Below, piece by piece: positions 28,323-36,955 of a stretch of DNA of 64,000 nt. Made by a program: the position numbers and the translations under genes. The number at the start of each line of letters is the position of its first letter. Within the stretch, counting starts at the first letter, position 1. The notes beneath the pieces are model-generated. The model worked only from the letters and a program-made list of their open reading frames with translations. It made no database searches and was not told the origin of the DNA. This stretch comes from Streptomyces collinus Tu 365 (lineage in GTDB: Bacteria > Actinomycetota > Actinomycetes > Streptomycetales > Streptomycetaceae), in NCBI RefSeq assembly GCF_000444875.1, contig NC_021985.1, positions 4,670,170 to 4,734,169 on the forward strand. The letters run 5' to 3'.

Positions 28323-30647
28323 CTAGCCGTGCCGGCCGCCGTTGCCGTTGTGCCCGCCGTTGGACTGACCCTGGATGAAGTTGCCGGGGAGGGAGAAGGT
28401 GGGCGTCGGGATGGTGCCGCCGGTGGCGTCACCCGTGGTGCCCCCGGTTGCCCCCGTTGGTCCCCCGTCCGTCTGTCCGCCGATCAGTCCCCCGATCAGC
28501 CCCCCGTTGTTGTTGTCCCCGTTGTTGCCCCCGTTGTCCCCCCCTTGTCCTTTTCCCTGGCCGTCCCCGGGGTTCTCGTCGTCGGGGATGTCGACCAGGT
28601 TGAAGTCGGGTGCGTCCTTGCCCTCCAGGGCGCCCGCCATGGCGTCGCGCCAGATCGGGCCGGGGACCTGACCGCCGTAGACGAGGTCGCGGTAGACCCC
28701 GCCGATGGTGATGTGGGTCATCTCCACGTTCTGCTTGGCACTGCCGACCCAGACCGCGCCGGCCATGTTCGGCGTGTAGCCGACGAACCAGGCGTTCTTG
28801 CGGGAGTCGGTCGTACCCGTCTTGCCCGCGCTCTCCCGGTCGCTCAGGCCGGCCTCCTGGCCGGTGCCGGAGTCGACCACACCGCGCAGCAGGGTGTTGA
28901 CGGTGTCGGCGGTCTGCTCACTCATCGCCCGTGAGCAGGTCGACTTGGGCACCGGGAGCGACTTGCGCTCGTTGCCGACCTTCTGGGTGATGGACTCGAT
29001 GGCGACCGGGGTGCAGTACATGCCCCGGGAGGCGAAGGTGGCGTACGCGCTCGCCATGGTCAGCGGCGAGAGGCCGATCGAACCGAGCGCGATGGACGGC
29101 GTCTGGGGGAGCTTCGAGCCGTCGCCCTGCACGACGTGCAGCGCGTCGGTCATCTTCACCACCGGGCACAGGCCGATGTCGGAGATGAGCTGCACGAAGT
29201 AGGTGTTGATGGACTTCGCCATCGCCTCCTTCATGCGGTACGGGCCCTTCTCCGACTCGTTCTCGTTCTCGACCGTCTCGTTCCTGGTGTTGACGTACGG
29301 GCTGCTGCTGCACCGCTGGACCGGGCTCGGGTAGTTCATCTTGTACGGCGCCGAGTACTCCTGCGTCGCGGGCTTGCCGCCCTCGATCGCGGCCGCCGCC
29401 ACGAACGGCTTGAACGTCGAACCGGTCGGGAAGCCGTAGTTGGAGCCGCCCATGGCCCGGTTGACCGAGAAGTTGTACTCGGTCTCGTTGTTGCCGTAGC
29501 CGAAGGGCTTGGACTGGCCCATCGCCAGGACCTTGCCGGTGCCGGGTTCGACCAGGGTGGCGGCCGCCGCGACCTTGTCCGACTTGTAGACGTGGTCCTT
29601 GAGGGACGCCTGTACGGACGCCTGCGCCTGCGGGTCCAGGGTCGTACGGATGGTCAGTCCGCCCTGGTTCCAGAGCTTGGCGCGCTCCTCGCGGGTCTTG
29701 CCGAAGGTCGGGTCGGTCAGGAAGACGTTCTCGACGTACTTGCAGAAGAACGCGGAGCTCTTGGTGGCCGTGATGCAGCCGTTCTTCGGCTGGCTGACGT
29801 GCAGCCCGAGCGGCTTCTCCTTGGCCTGGTCGGCCTCCGCCCGGGAGATGTCGCCCAGCTCGGCCATGCGCTGCAGGACGGTGTTGCGCCGCTTGGTGGC
29901 CTCGGCCTCGTCGTTCACCGGGTCGTAGCGGCTCGGGGACTGGACGATGCCCGCGAGCAGCGCGGACTGCTGCAGGTTGAGGTCCTTGGCGTGCTTGGAG
30001 AAGTAGCGCTGGGCGGCCGCCTCGACGCCGTAGGCCTGCTCGCCGAAGAAGGTGATGTTCAGGTAGTTCTCGAGGATCCGCTTCTTGCCGAGCTTCTCCT
30101 CGATCTGGATCGCGTACTTCAGCTCGCGGACCTTGCGGCCGAGGGTCTGCTGGGTGGCCTCGGCGACCTTCGTCGGGTCGTCGCCGGCCTCCTCGATGAA
30201 GTAGTTCTTCACGAGCTGCTGGGTGAGCGTGGAGGCGCCCTGGGCGACCCCGCCCGACTGCGCGTTCTTGTTCAGGGCGCGCAGCACGCCCTTGAGGTCG
30301 ATCGCGCCGTGCTTGTAGAAGCGTGAGTCCTCGATCGCGACGATCGCCTTCTGCAGGTACGGCGAGATGTCCTTGAGCTCCACCACCGTGCGGTCACGGG
30401 AGTAGACGGTCGCGAGTTGGTCGCCCCGGCTGTCCAGTATGGTCGTGCGCTGGCTGAGCTGGGGGCTCTTGAGATTGGCCGGGATCTCGTCGAAGCCCTG
30501 CACCGAGCCCTTGGCCGCGAGGCCCAGCGCGCCGGCCGCGGGCAGCGCGATGCCCGCCATGACGGCTCCCGCGAGCACACTGACACCGAGGAACTTGGCG
30601 GCCTGCTGTGTTGCCGACAGGCCACCGCCCGAGCGCTTCTTTGGCAT
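28323..30647 (-). CDS. Bifunctional penicillin-binding protein (class A)
   Basis: The 774-residue protein polymerises and cross-links peptidoglycan. It has a short basic N-terminus, a membrane anchor (residues 15-40) and a GT51 transglycosylase domain (EDSRFYKH near 105, GASTLTQQLVKNY). The transpeptidase domain has SxxK as STFK near 410, SxN as SIN near 480 and KTGTT near 610. The C-terminal tail of about 110 residues is rich in Gly, Asn, Asp and Thr (NNGDNNNGG) and probably spans the wall. The ATG at 30647 gives a complete anchor. It is divergent from wblA, 554 bases away. Confidence 0.93.
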   Translation of the reverse strand: MPKKRSGGGLSATQQAAKFLGVSVLAGAVMAGIALPAAGALGLAAKGSVQGFDEIPANLKSPQLSQRTTILDSRGDQLATVYSRDRTVVELKDISPYLQKAIVAIEDSRFYKHGAIDLKGVLRALNKNAQSGGVAQGASTLTQQLVKNYFIEEAGDDPTKVAEATQQTLGRKVRELKYAIQIEEKLGKKRILENYLNITFFGEQAYGVEAAAQRYFSKHAKDLNLQQSALLAGIVQSPSRYDPVNDEAEATKRRNTVLQRMAELGDISRAEADQAKEKPLGLHVSQPKNGCITATKSSAFFCKYVENVFLTDPTFGKTREERAKLWNQGGLTIRTTLDPQAQASVQASLKDHVYKSDKVAAAATLVEPGTGKVLAMGQSKPFGYGNNETEYNFSVNRAMGGSNYGFPTGSTFKPFVAAAAIEGGKPATQEYSAPYKMNYPSPVQRCSSSPYVNTRNETVENENESEKGPYRMKEAMAKSINTYFVQLISDIGLCPVVKMTDALHVVQGDGSKLPQTPSIALGSIGLSPLTMASAYATFASRGMYCTPVAIESITQKVGNERKSLPVPKSTCSRAMSEQTADTVNTLLRGVVDSGTGQEAGLSDRESAGKTGTTDSRKNAWFVGYTPNMAGAVWVGSAKQNVEMTHITIGGVYRDLVYGGQVPGPIWRDAMAGALEGKDAPDFNLVDIPDDENPGDGQGKGQGGDNGGNNGDNNNGGLIGGLIGGQTDGGPTGATGGTTGDATGGTIPTPTFSLPGNFIQGQSNGGHNGNGGRHG

Positions 30648-31201
30648 GGGGGCAGCCTAATCCGTACTGATGAGCGTTCCGATGGAGGCGGCCGCTTCTC
30701 GGGATGTTCGGGTGCCGGATCGTGATGTCCGCGATGTCAGGTGAGGGCGTATCCGGGCAGGTGAAGGGGGTGCAGGGCGCGTCAAGGCGCGGCAGGGCGG
30801 TCGCCTACGTTTCCATTCGCCGGACACGCGCACAGGCATTGGCCTAAGCTGCTATCAACTGTCACAGCGGTGCGGCCACGTATCAATACGTCCGACGACC
30901 CCGAATCGTTCCGGAAGTACCCGACTTTCTGATGCGGGCGTGTCCGAAACCGCCTCGTGTGTCACCTGGCGCCCGGTGTGGCGCGTCACAGCCGTCCCGG
31001 TATGCCGGGATGGTCGCGCATGTCGTCAGCTCACTCCCGCGGGTGATCTGCCGCTTACCCATAGTCCGTTCGGGCCATTCAAGATTGGGCCCGAAGGGGG
31101 TGTTGCGCTGTCTCCACCTTCCGTAACGTCCTCAACTGGCGGCGGTGAATATGCCGCTGCCGCCGTGGGGGAGCCTCGATTCGGGAGAGGACGGCGCCGG
31201 T
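30648..31201. other. Long divergent intergenic region upstream of wblA
   Basis: This 554-base gap contains the promoters of the PBP gene and wblA. It holds a Crp-type match at 30976-30989. The rest has no gene. A long regulatory region is expected for wblA, which integrates many developmental inputs. Confidence 0.5.
30976..30989. promoter_or_regulatory. Crp-type operator upstream of wblA
   Basis: GTGTGGCGCGTCAC fits GTG-N6-GNCAC exactly. It lies 213 bases upstream of the wblA start. Binding is inferred. Confidence 0.45.
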
Positions 31202-31540
31202 ATGGGCTGGGTTACCGACTGGAGTGCGCAGGCCGCCTGCCGCACTACCGATCCGGATGAACTGTTCGTTCAGGGAGCAGCGCAGAACAGGGCCAAGGCG
31301 GTGTGCACCGGATGTCCGGTACGCACCGAATGCCTGGCCGACGCGCTGGACAACCGCGTGGAGTTCGGCGTGTGGGGAGGCATGACGGAGCGGGAGCGCC
31401 GCGCACTGCTGCGCAGGCGGCCGACCGTGACCTCCTGGCGCCGGCTGCTGGAGACCGCCCGCTCGGAGTACGAGCGCGGCCTCGGCATCGTGCCCCTCGA
31501 CAGCGACGAGGTGTACGAGCACTACGCGGCGGTGAGCTAG
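31202..31540 (+). CDS. wblA: WhiB-family developmental regulator WblA
   Basis: The 112-residue protein starts MGWVTDWSAQAACRT. It has the WhiB cysteine set for a [4Fe-4S] cluster (Cys in QAACRT, AVCTGCPVRTEC), the GVWGGMTERER turn and a basic C-terminal helix (RRRPTVTSWRR). It acts as a redox- or NO-sensitive transcription regulator that controls aerial development and represses antibiotic production in streptomycetes. The ATG at 31202 gives the length I recall for WblA; a GTG at 31145 would add 19 residues and is less likely. Gene order (PBP, wblA, ArsA pair) supports the call. Confidence 0.93.
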   Translation: MGWVTDWSAQAACRTTDPDELFVQGAAQNRAKAVCTGCPVRTECLADALDNRVEFGVWGGMTERERRALLRRRPTVTSWRRLLETARSEYERGLGIVPLDSDEVYEHYAAVS

Positions 31541-31915
31541 GGCTCCGCCCCGGCGCTGACCCGGGGCCACTCCGGCCGGCCGTGAGGCGGAGGAAGCAGC
31601 GGCCGGACGTGTGTTCAGGAACACCACCCGTGGGATGCCCGCGGAGACACCCGCTGTGCGGGGTGTGCCAGGTGCACGCCCGCGGGGCACGCGTGCACGA
31701 GCGGCGGCCGTCGGCACGCTCACGGGGCATGGCCGAGGGCGTCGAGAGCCATCGGGCTCGGACGCGGGGGCCTCGCTGGGCCGAGGCCGGGTCGCTGGGC
31801 CGAGGCCGGCCGCTGAGCCGAGGCCGAGTCACGTACGCGCGCCGCAGCGGCCCGTACGGCTGGTCCGCGCGCTGTCACGACAGCCCGCGCGCCGTCCGGA
31901 CAGCTCCGTATGCCG
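31541..31915. other. Intergenic stretch with short tandem repeats
   Basis: The 375 bases between the convergent wblA and ArsA-type gene hold no convincing gene. They carry three near-identical 18-19-base units (CGCTGGGCCGAGGCCGG-like) at 31774-31828. Confidence 0.5.
31774..31828. repeat. Three-copy tandem repeat, 18-19 bp unit
   Basis: Units beginning CGCTGGGCCGAGGCCGG occur twice, followed by CGCTGAGCCGAGGCCGAG. The copies are adjacent with at most one spacer base. Confidence 0.7.
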
Positions 31916-33271
31916 TCAGGACGGCTCCGTGCGTCCCGCCGCCAGCCGGTCGCCGATGTCGCGCAGACCCGTGAGGTCGTGCACGTCGCCGGGCAGCGCG
32001 GGCACCTCGACGACCGCCACCTCGGGGTGGCGGGCGGTGAACCGGTCACGCGTGCGCCGCTCGCGCGAGAGCAGCTGCATGCGGTCGGCGTGCAGCCTCA
32101 GCAGGCCCACGGTGAGCTGGTCGACGGAGTGCTCCGTGGGGGCGGGGGAGCCTTCTTCGGAAGCGGTGTCCACAGCTGCGGCCCGGGAAGCCGGAGAGTC
32201 TGAACTGCCGTACGTGTCGGGAGAGTTACGAAGTCCAGCTTTCCCGTCCCCCTGATCGACAATGCCGGACTCCTCAAGATTTTCCGCGGCGGCGAGCGCC
32301 CGCTCGGCCGTGAGCCCGCCGGCGCCGCTGCCGTGCACCCGGTTGAGCACGAGTCCCACCAGCGGCATCTTCTCGGCGGCCAGCCGCTCCACGAAGTACG
32401 CGGCCTCACGCAGCGCGTCCCGCTCCGGCGCCGCCACCACGAGGAACGCCGTACCGGGCGCCTGGAGCAGCTTGTACGTGGCGTCCGCGCGCGTGCGGAA
32501 ACCGCCGAACGTGGTGTCCATCGCGGCCACGAAGGTCTGCACGTCCTTCAGCAGCTGGCCGCCCAGCAGCTTGCCCAGGGTGCCGGTCATCATCGACATG
32601 CCGACGTTGAGGAAGGCCATCCCCGCGCGGCCGCCGAGCTTCGCCGGAGCGGTCAGCAGCCGGATCAGCCGGCCGTCCAGGAACGAGCCGAGCCGCTTGG
32701 GCGCGTCCAGGAAGTCCAGCGCCGAACGGGACGGCGGGGTGTCCACCACGATCAGGTCCCACTCGTCCCGGGCCCGGAGCTGGCCCAGCTTCTCCATGGC
32801 CATGTACTCCTGCGTGCCGGCGAAGCCCGCCGAGAGCGACTGGTAGAAGGGGTTGGACAGGATCGCGGACGCCCGGTCGCGGTCCGCGTGCGCCTCGACG
32901 ACCTCGTCGAAGGTGCGCTTCATGTCGAGCATCATGGCGTGCAGCTCGCCGTCGCCCTCGGTGCCCTTCACCCTCCGGGGCACGTTGTCGAGGGAGTCGA
33001 TGCCCATCGACTGTGCCAGCCGCCGGGCCGGGTCGATGGTGAGGACGACCACCTTGCGGCCCCGCTCGGCCGCTCTGAGGCCCAGCGCCGCCGCCGTCGT
33101 CGTCTTGCCGACACCACCCGAGCCGCAGCACACCACGATGCGGGTCTCGGGGTCGTCCAGCAGCGGATCGACGTCGAGCACCCGCCCGGGGGAGATGCGG
33201 GAGCGCGCGCCGTCCCGGGCCGAGGACTGGGCGGACGCCGAGGTCGGGGACTGCGCCGGGTCCGGACTCAT
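31916..33271 (-). CDS. ArsA/Get3-type ATPase, second gene of pair
   Basis: The 451-residue protein has a Pro/Ser-rich N-terminus, a P-loop GSGGVGKTT near residue 52, switch DPARRLAQSMG, and VVDTPPSRSALDFLDAP as switch II. A variable acidic insert (residues 340-385) separates the ATPase core from the C-terminal helical part. It lacks the ArsA metal-site cysteines, so an arsenite pump role is unlikely. Its ATG overlaps the stop of the upstream partner by four bases. This pair sits beside wblA in streptomycetes, and the cellular target is unknown. Confidence 0.85.
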   Translation of the reverse strand: MSPDPAQSPTSASAQSSARDGARSRISPGRVLDVDPLLDDPETRIVVCCGSGGVGKTTTAAALGLRAAERGRKVVVLTIDPARRLAQSMGIDSLDNVPRRVKGTEGDGELHAMMLDMKRTFDEVVEAHADRDRASAILSNPFYQSLSAGFAGTQEYMAMEKLGQLRARDEWDLIVVDTPPSRSALDFLDAPKRLGSFLDGRLIRLLTAPAKLGGRAGMAFLNVGMSMMTGTLGKLLGGQLLKDVQTFVAAMDTTFGGFRTRADATYKLLQAPGTAFLVVAAPERDALREAAYFVERLAAEKMPLVGLVLNRVHGSGAGGLTAERALAAAENLEESGIVDQGDGKAGLRNSPDTYGSSDSPASRAAAVDTASEEGSPAPTEHSVDQLTVGLLRLHADRMQLLSRERRTRDRFTARHPEVAVVEVPALPGDVHDLTGLRDIGDRLAAGRTEPS

Positions 33272-34245
33272 GACAACCCCTGCTTCCGCAGCTCGCTGGC
33301 GAGTTCGTACAGGCCGCCGAGGTCCATGCCCTCGGCGAGCAGTGGCAGTTCGTGCATCGGCAGGTCCAGGTCACCGAGGACCGCGCGCTGCTCCTGCTCC
33401 AGCGCGTACCGCTCGGCGTACTCCGAGGCCTGCTCCAGCAGCGGGTCCACCAGCCGCTCGGCGTGCCCGCCGCGACGCGCCCCGCCGAGGCCCGCGGTGG
33501 ACAGCGCCCGTGCGACGGATGAACGCTCCACGGTCCGTACGAGTTCCAGGTCCGTCGCGTCCAACACCTCCGGGCGGACCATGTTCACGATGACCCGGCC
33601 CACCGGAAGACGCGCGGCGCGCAGCTCGGCGATGCCGTCGGCGGTCTCCTGGACCGGCATCTCCTCCAGCAGCGTCACCAGGTGCACCGCCGTCTCCGGG
33701 GACTTCAGCACACGCATGACGGCCTGCGCCTGATTGTGTATCGGGCCGATCTTCGCCAGGCCCGCCACCTCGTCGTTGACGTTGAGGAAGCGGGTGATGC
33801 GCCCGGTGGGCGGGGCGTCCATCACGACGTAGTCGTACGTGAAGCGGCCGCTTCTGTCCTTGCGGCGCACGGCTTCGCACGCCTTGCCGGTCAGCAGGAC
33901 GTCCCGGACGCCCGGCGCGATGGTGGTGGCGAAGTCGATCGCGCCGAGCTTCTTCAGGGCCCGGCCCGCGCCCCCCAGCTTGTAGAACATCTGGAGGTAG
34001 TCCAAGAGGGCCAGTTCCGCGTCTATGGCCAGGGCGTACACCTCCCCGCCGCCCGGAGCGACCGCGATTTTCCGTTCCTCGTAGGGCAGCGCCTCCGTCT
34101 CGAAGAGCTGGGCGATGCCCTGTCGGCCCTCGACCTCCACGAGAAGCGTGCGCTTCCCCTCCGTGGCGAGAGCCAACGCGAGTGCGGCGGCGACCGTCGT
34201 CTTTCCGGTCCCGCCCTTGCCGCTGACGACCTGGAGCCTGCTCAC
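33268..34245 (-). CDS. ArsA/Get3-type ATPase, first gene of pair
   Basis: The 325-residue protein begins with a P-loop (VSGKGGTGKTTVAAAL, residues 7-21). Switch II is VVMDAPPTGRITRFL. The helical C-terminal region ends with ELASELRKQGLS. The GTG at 34245 is the first possible start and places the P-loop at the usual position. With the downstream paralogue it probably forms a heterodimeric ATPase; actinobacterial pairs of this kind are distinct from ArsA pumps. Overlap of the two genes indicates coupled translation. Confidence 0.87.
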   Translation of the reverse strand: MSRLQVVSGKGGTGKTTVAAALALALATEGKRTLLVEVEGRQGIAQLFETEALPYEERKIAVAPGGGEVYALAIDAELALLDYLQMFYKLGGAGRALKKLGAIDFATTIAPGVRDVLLTGKACEAVRRKDRSGRFTYDYVVMDAPPTGRITRFLNVNDEVAGLAKIGPIHNQAQAVMRVLKSPETAVHLVTLLEEMPVQETADGIAELRAARLPVGRVIVNMVRPEVLDATDLELVRTVERSSVARALSTAGLGGARRGGHAERLVDPLLEQASEYAERYALEQEQRAVLGDLDLPMHELPLLAEGMDLGGLYELASELRKQGLS

Positions 34246-34385
34246 GTCTTCGAGCCTAACCAGTCCGGCCGACGGTCACGCGCGAGGCTGTGGACAACGG
34301 CGTCCGCGGTCGGCCGCGGGGGCGGTGCACGACGGTGCCGCGGTCGGCCGCCGGCGCGGTGGTCGACAGCGGCTACAGTCGGCCC

Positions 34386-34547
34386 ATGACCAAGTGGGAA
34401 TACGCAACCGTGCCGCTGCTCGTCCATGCCACGAAGCAGATTCTGGACACCTGGGGCGAGGACGGCTGGGAGCTCGTCCAGGTCGTGCCCGGGCCCAACA
34501 ACCCCGAGCAGCTCGTCGCCTACCTGAAGCGGGAGAAGCAGGCATGA
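34386..34547 (+). CDS. DUF4177 small protein
   Basis: The 53-residue product (MTKWEYATVPLLVH, then GEDGWELVQVVPG) matches DUF4177, a small beta-rich family of unknown function. Its stop overlaps the ATG of the RidA-like gene (ATGA), so the two are coupled. It is divergent from the ArsA-type pair. Confidence 0.85.
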   Translation: MTKWEYATVPLLVHATKQILDTWGEDGWELVQVVPGPNNPEQLVAYLKREKQA

Positions 34548-35008
34548 GCGCGGTCGAGGCCAAGCTGGCCGAACTCGGTCTGACCCTTCCGGACGTCGTC
34601 CCGCCGCTGGCCGCGTACCAGCCGGCCGTGCGGTCCGGTGCGTACGTCTACACCTCCGGCCAGCTCCCGATGGTGGAGGGCAAGCTGCCGGTCACCGGCA
34701 AGGTGGGCGCCGAGGTCACCGCGGAGGAGGCCAAGGAACTGGCCCGCACCTGCGCGCTGAACGCGCTGGCCGCCGTCAAGTCGGTCGCCGGTGACCTGGA
34801 CCGTGTCGCGCGCGTGGTGAAGGTCGTCGGCTTCGTCGCCTCCGCCGCCGACTTCACCGGCCAGCCCGGTGTCATCAACGGCGCGAGCGAGCTGCTCGGC
34901 GAGGTCCTCGGCGACAAGGGCGTGCACGCCCGCAGCGCGGTGGGCGTCGCGGTGCTGCCGCTGGACGCGCCGGTGGAGGTCGAGATCCAGGTCGAGCTGG
35001 CCCCCTGA
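34544..35008 (+). CDS. RidA-family protein
   Basis: The 154-residue protein has the RidA/YjgF layout: YVYTSGQLPMVEGKLPVTGKVG, then a helix with RTCALNALAAVKSV, and VHARSAVGVAVLPLDAPVEVE at the end. The Arg in HARS is the residue that binds the imine carboxylate. Canonical members hydrolyse reactive enamines and imines such as 2-aminoacrylate. This belongs to the longer, about 155-residue branch whose activity is less certain. Confidence 0.9.
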   Translation: MSAVEAKLAELGLTLPDVVPPLAAYQPAVRSGAYVYTSGQLPMVEGKLPVTGKVGAEVTAEEAKELARTCALNALAAVKSVAGDLDRVARVVKVVGFVASAADFTGQPGVINGASELLGEVLGDKGVHARSAVGVAVLPLDAPVEVEIQVELAP

Positions 35009-35159
35009 GCCCGCCGGGCCGCTGTCGGGCCCCGTGCCGGGCCGTCGTCGGGCCCCGTGCCGGGCCGCCGGGCGGCTCCCTGAGCGCCCCGCGGCCCCGG
35101 AACCCCTCTGACCTCGGGTACCTCTCGAACATTCGCCCTACACGGGATAGCCTCCGGCC

Positions 35160-36128
35160 ATGGCGAATGGGCAGTGGTACCCCCCGGAGTGGCCGGACCG
35201 CATCCGCGCGCTCGCGGACGGCACGCTGACCCCGGTGACCCCCCGGCGCGCGGCCACGGTGCTGCTCCTGCGGGACACCGAGGCCGGCCCCGTCGTCCAC
35301 ATGCTGCGCAGACGCGCCTCCATGGCCTTCGCCGGAGGCGCGTACGCCTACCCCGGCGGCGGGGTCGACCCGCGCGACGACGACCTCCACGTCCGCTGGG
35401 CGGGCCCCCCGCGCGCGTGGTGGGCCGACCGGCTCGGCGTGGACGAGTCCGGCGCCCAGGCGATCGTCTGCGCGGCCGTGCGGGAGACGTACGAGGAGGC
35501 GGGCGTCCTGCTCGCCGGGCCGGACGCCGACTCGGTCGTCGGCGACACCACCGGCGACGACTGGGAGGCGGACCGCGCCGCCCTGGTCGCGCGCGAGCTG
35601 TCCTTCGCCGAGTTCCTTGACCGCCGCGGCCTGGTGCTGCGCTCCGACCTGCTGGGCGCCTGGACCCGCTGGATCACCCCCGAGTTCGAGGCCCGGCGCT
35701 ACGACACCTGGTTCTTCGTCGCCGCGCTCCCCGAGGGCCAGCGCACCCGCAACGCCTCCACAGAGGCCGACCGCACGGTGTGGATCCGCCCCGAGGAGGC
35801 CGCCGCCGGGTACGACAGGGGCGAGCTGCTGATGATGCCGCCCACCGTCGCCACCCTGCGTCAGCTCCTCCCGTACGGCACCGCCGCCGAGGCGCTGGCC
35901 GCCGCGCCCGCGCGCGACATGACGCCGGTGCTGGCACGCGCCCGCCTGGTGGACGGCGAGATCGTCCTGTCCTGGCCGGGGCACGACGAGTTCACCAAGC
36001 ACGTCCCGACGGCCGGGGCGGCCTCCGGACCGGACGGATCCACGGTGGCCGGGGCGGCCCCCGGAGCGCATGGATCGACGGTGGCCGGGGCGGCGACCGC
36101 CCCGCGGACCGGTGGAGGCCCCGCATGA
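35160..36128 (+). CDS. Nudix hydrolase
   Basis: The 322-residue protein has a split Nudix box, PGGGVDPRD near residue 63 and AAVRETYEEAGVLLA near residue 108, separated by an insertion of about 35 residues. That spacing is seen in the NUDT19-like branch. The C-terminus has a repeated GSTVAGAA unit, apparently from a short DNA duplication. The ATG overlaps no upstream gene; the stop overlaps the MBL gene start. Substrate is likely a nucleotide-linked or CoA-type diphosphate, by inference. Confidence 0.85.
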   Translation: MANGQWYPPEWPDRIRALADGTLTPVTPRRAATVLLLRDTEAGPVVHMLRRRASMAFAGGAYAYPGGGVDPRDDDLHVRWAGPPRAWWADRLGVDESGAQAIVCAAVRETYEEAGVLLAGPDADSVVGDTTGDDWEADRAALVARELSFAEFLDRRGLVLRSDLLGAWTRWITPEFEARRYDTWFFVAALPEGQRTRNASTEADRTVWIRPEEAAAGYDRGELLMMPPTVATLRQLLPYGTAAEALAAAPARDMTPVLARARLVDGEIVLSWPGHDEFTKHVPTAGAASGPDGSTVAGAAPGAHGSTVAGAATAPRTGGGPA

Positions 36129-36955
36129 CCGACGCGGCAGCCCTGCCCGGCCAGCCCCGGGGCGCGGTACGCACCGGCCCCGCGACCGAACGGGCCGTCA
36201 ACGTCCTGGCGCCCAACGCCTCCGCGATGACCCTGGACGGCACCAACACCTGGATCCTCGCCGAGCCCGGCTCCGAGCTGGCCGTGGTGATCGACCCGGG
36301 CCCGCTGGACGACGCCCACCTGCGCAACGTCGTCGACACGGCCGAGAAGGCGGGCAAGCGGATCGCCCTCACCCTGCTCACCCACGGCCACCCCGACCAC
36401 GCCGAGGGCGCCGGCCGGTTCGCCGAGCTGACCGGCACGCGCGTGCGTGCGCTCGACCCGGCGCTGCGGCTCGGCGACGAGGGCCTGGCCGCCGGAGACG
36501 TGATCACCGCCGGCGGCCTGGAGCTGAGGGTCGTGCCCACGCCCGGGCACACCTCGGACTCCCTGTGCTTCCATCTCCCGGCCGACCGGTCCGTGCTGAC
36601 CGGGGACACGATCCTCGGGCGCGGCACGACCATGGTGGCGCACCCCGACGGCCGTCTGGGCGACTATCTGGACTCCCTGCGCCGTCTGCGGTCGCTGACC
36701 GTGGACGACGGCGTGCACACGGTCCTGCCGGGCCACGGGCCGGTCCTGGAGGACGCGCAGGGCGCGGTCGAGTTCTACCTCGCCCACCGCGCCCACCGGC
36801 TCGCCCAGGTCGAGACGGCCGTCGAGGACGGCCACCGGACCCCCCAGCAGGTCGTCGCCCACGTGTACGCCGACGTGGACCGCTCCCTGTGGCCGGCCGC
36901 CGAGCTCTCGGTGCGCGCGCAGTTGGACTACCTGAGCGAGCACGGCCTGATCTAG
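36125..36955 (+). CDS. MBL-fold metallo-hydrolase
   Basis: The 276-residue protein shows the metallo-beta-lactamase fold motifs: HGHPDHAEG near residue 87, PTPGHTSDS, TGDTILGRGT and PGHGPVL. A C-terminal helical region (TAVEDGHRTPQQVVAHVY) matches the LACTB2-like branch with a winged-helix end. The four-base overlap with the Nudix gene shows translational coupling. Natural substrate is unknown; esterase, glyoxalase II-like or RNase activity are possible. Confidence 0.88.
   Translation: MTDAAALPGQPRGAVRTGPATERAVNVLAPNASAMTLDGTNTWILAEPGSELAVVIDPGPLDDAHLRNVVDTAEKAGKRIALTLLTHGHPDHAEGAGRFAELTGTRVRALDPALRLGDEGLAAGDVITAGGLELRVVPTPGHTSDSLCFHLPADRSVLTGDTILGRGTTMVAHPDGRLGDYLDSLRRLRSLTVDDGVHTVLPGHGPVLEDAQGAVEFYLAHRAHRLAQVETAVEDGHRTPQQVVAHVYADVDRSLWPAAELSVRAQLDYLSEHGLI

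Noticed and set aside
31145..31540. A longer WblA starting at 31145
   Set aside because: The extra 19 residues are not part of the WblA protein as I recall it, and the ATG at 31202 has an acceptable upstream purine stretch.
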